A DNA stretch of 5,147 nt, from contig SKIA01000046.1 in NCBI GenBank assembly GCA_007116645.1, positions 1 through 5,147 on the forward strand. Direction: 5' to 3'. A program made the translations under genes and the position numbers. The notes below the pieces were generated by a model. The model was not told the origin of the DNA. It searched no databases and saw only the letters and a list, made by a program, of their open reading frames with translations. Position 1 is the first letter of the stretch; each line of letters starts with the position of its first letter. This document shows positions 4,759 to 5,147 of the stretch, piece after piece. Origin of the DNA: Candidatus Woesearchaeota archaeon. Its GTDB lineage: Archaea > Nanobdellota > Nanobdellia > Woesearchaeales > SKIA01.

Positions 4759-5009
4759 TAGATATCCTCTGATTGTCTTTTGAGCACAATTGGTTTTGCA
4801 ACGGTGTATGCTTTGCTTGCGAATTTGAGGCCGCATTTTTGGCATTCCCAGATTCCAGCTGCTAGGCGCTTAGCTTGAGGATATGCACAGGTTGGGCAAG
4901 GGTATTTTTTTCTTGCTTGTCCTTCTAGAAGTGCAAACTTATCTCTGTTTCGACGTCCGTATCGGCTGCCGAAGCGTTTTCCAGAAGCTACGTTTTTGTT
5001 TCGCGCCAT
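4758..5009 (-). CDS. rpl37ae: 50S ribosomal protein eL43 (L37Ae)
   Basis: An 83-residue zinc-ribbon protein of the large ribosomal subunit, present in archaea and eukaryotes but not bacteria. The basic N-terminus contains GKRFGSRYGRRNR, the family's rRNA-binding segment. The zinc ligands are Cys38 and Cys41 (CPTC) and Cys56 and Cys59 (CQKC), with the intervening RLAAGIWEC matching the conserved R-x(3)-GIW-x-C motif. The C-terminus FASKAYT parallels the usual AGGAYxP region, with Ser-Lys in place of the more common Gly-Gly. First gene of the operon. ATG 5009 lies about 26 bp from the centre of the TATA box at 5031-5040, so the mRNA probably begins at or within a few bases of the start codon. 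Confidence 0.96.
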   Translation of the reverse strand: MARNKNVASGKRFGSRYGRRNRDKFALLEGQARKKYPCPTCAYPQAKRLAAGIWECQKCGLKFASKAYTVAKPIVLKRQSEDI

Positions 5010-5030
5010 GTATCACGGAAACACTGAGGC

Positions 5031-5040
5031 GTTTATAAAC
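5031..5040 (-). promoter_or_regulatory. TATA box of the eL43-rpoP operon
   Basis: GTTTATAAAC is a perfect palindrome matching the archaeal TATA consensus. Its centre is about 26 bp from the eL43 ATG, the standard distance to the transcription start, which predicts a leaderless mRNA. On the minus strand it is preceded by CCCAAAT, which could form part of a BRE. Confidence 0.7.
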
Positions 5041-5069
5041 ATTTGGGAACTAAGATTATTAACAAAAAA

Positions 5070-5080
5070 GATATAAATTA
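5070..5080 (+). promoter_or_regulatory. TATA box of the divergent gene at 5099
   Basis: GATATAAATTA contains a good archaeal TATA core. Its centre is about 24 bp before the ATG at 5099, again predicting a leaderless or nearly leaderless transcript. It stands back to back with the operon promoter, about 40 bp between the centres, so the two may influence each other. Confidence 0.5.
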
Positions 5081-5098
5081 ATAATTTTCTCTGTGTGT

Positions 5099-5147
5099 AT
5101 GAAAGAACGCAATTCAAGAAGGTCCCTTTGGGCTGCTGCGGGCGGTC
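5099..5147 (+). CDS. 5' end of an unidentified divergent gene (partial)
   Basis: ATG at 5099-5101 opens a frame that stays open for 16 codons to the window edge and begins MKERNSRRSLWAAAGG. Support is the TATA box at the correct distance upstream and the lack of any other gene in this stretch. The product is not identifiable. A basic stretch with SRRSLW followed by Ala/Gly looks like the beginning of a signal or membrane segment, with a loose resemblance to a twin-arginine motif; sixteen residues are too few to decide. Confidence 0.4.
   Translation, partial: MKERNSRRSLWAAAGG

Noticed and set aside
4759..4845. Longer RpoP start at 4845
   Set aside because: The extension overlaps eL43 in another frame. 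ATG 4758 with its GAGG site gives exactly the normal 45-residue subunit.
1..5147. CRISPR arrays, rRNA genes or transposase genes
   Set aside because: No regularly spaced repeats, no rRNA-like conserved segments and no transposase or integrase motifs were seen on either strand.

Overview
The window is a compact piece of an archaeal chromosome. The right half carries a ribosomal and transcription operon with gene content found only in archaea: eL43 (L37Ae), RNA polymerase subunit P, KEOPS subunit Pcc1, a prefoldin-beta-like protein and a UPF0147 protein. Several genes have TATA-type promoters, and the tRNA gene does not encode CCA. The very short proteins, overlapping genes, shortened prefoldin and Cys-rich secreted protein would fit a DPANN-type archaeon (Woesearchaeota or Pacearchaeota). 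That assignment is an inference from style, not a proof.

Left part (1-1961). The 3' end of an unidentified plus-strand gene stops at 104. It is followed by one large minus-strand gene (183-1808) for a secreted, probably lipid-anchored zinc metallopeptidase resembling family M64, with three tandem eight-cysteine modules. The segment holding this gene is bounded by two direct copies of a 14-bp sequence. One copy (1948-1961) is the 3' end of a tRNA-Glu gene. The other (104-117) is an orphan copy 1.84 kb away. This is the footprint expected when DNA integrates into the 3' end of a tRNA gene, with the peptidase as the only recognisable cargo and no integrase visible.

Middle (1949-3983). A minus-strand tRNA-Glu(CUC) gene is interrupted in its D-loop by an apparent 50-nt intron. 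A relaxed bulge-helix-bulge can be drawn at the predicted junctions. Next, on the plus strand, come a minimal MscS-like membrane protein and an MFS (DHA1 / TetA-like) exporter, probably cotranscribed. The exporter ends tail-to-tail with the minus-strand operon, overlapping it by 4 bp.

Right part (3980-5147). The operon eL43 - rpoP - pcc1 - prefoldin-beta-like - UPF0147 runs on the minus strand, with each gene touching or overlapping the next (TAATG, ATGA, ATGA, 14-nt overlap). Its TATA box lies about 26 bp before the eL43 ATG, implying a leaderless transcript. A second TATA box in the same gap points the other way, about 24 bp before the ATG of a gene that runs off the window.
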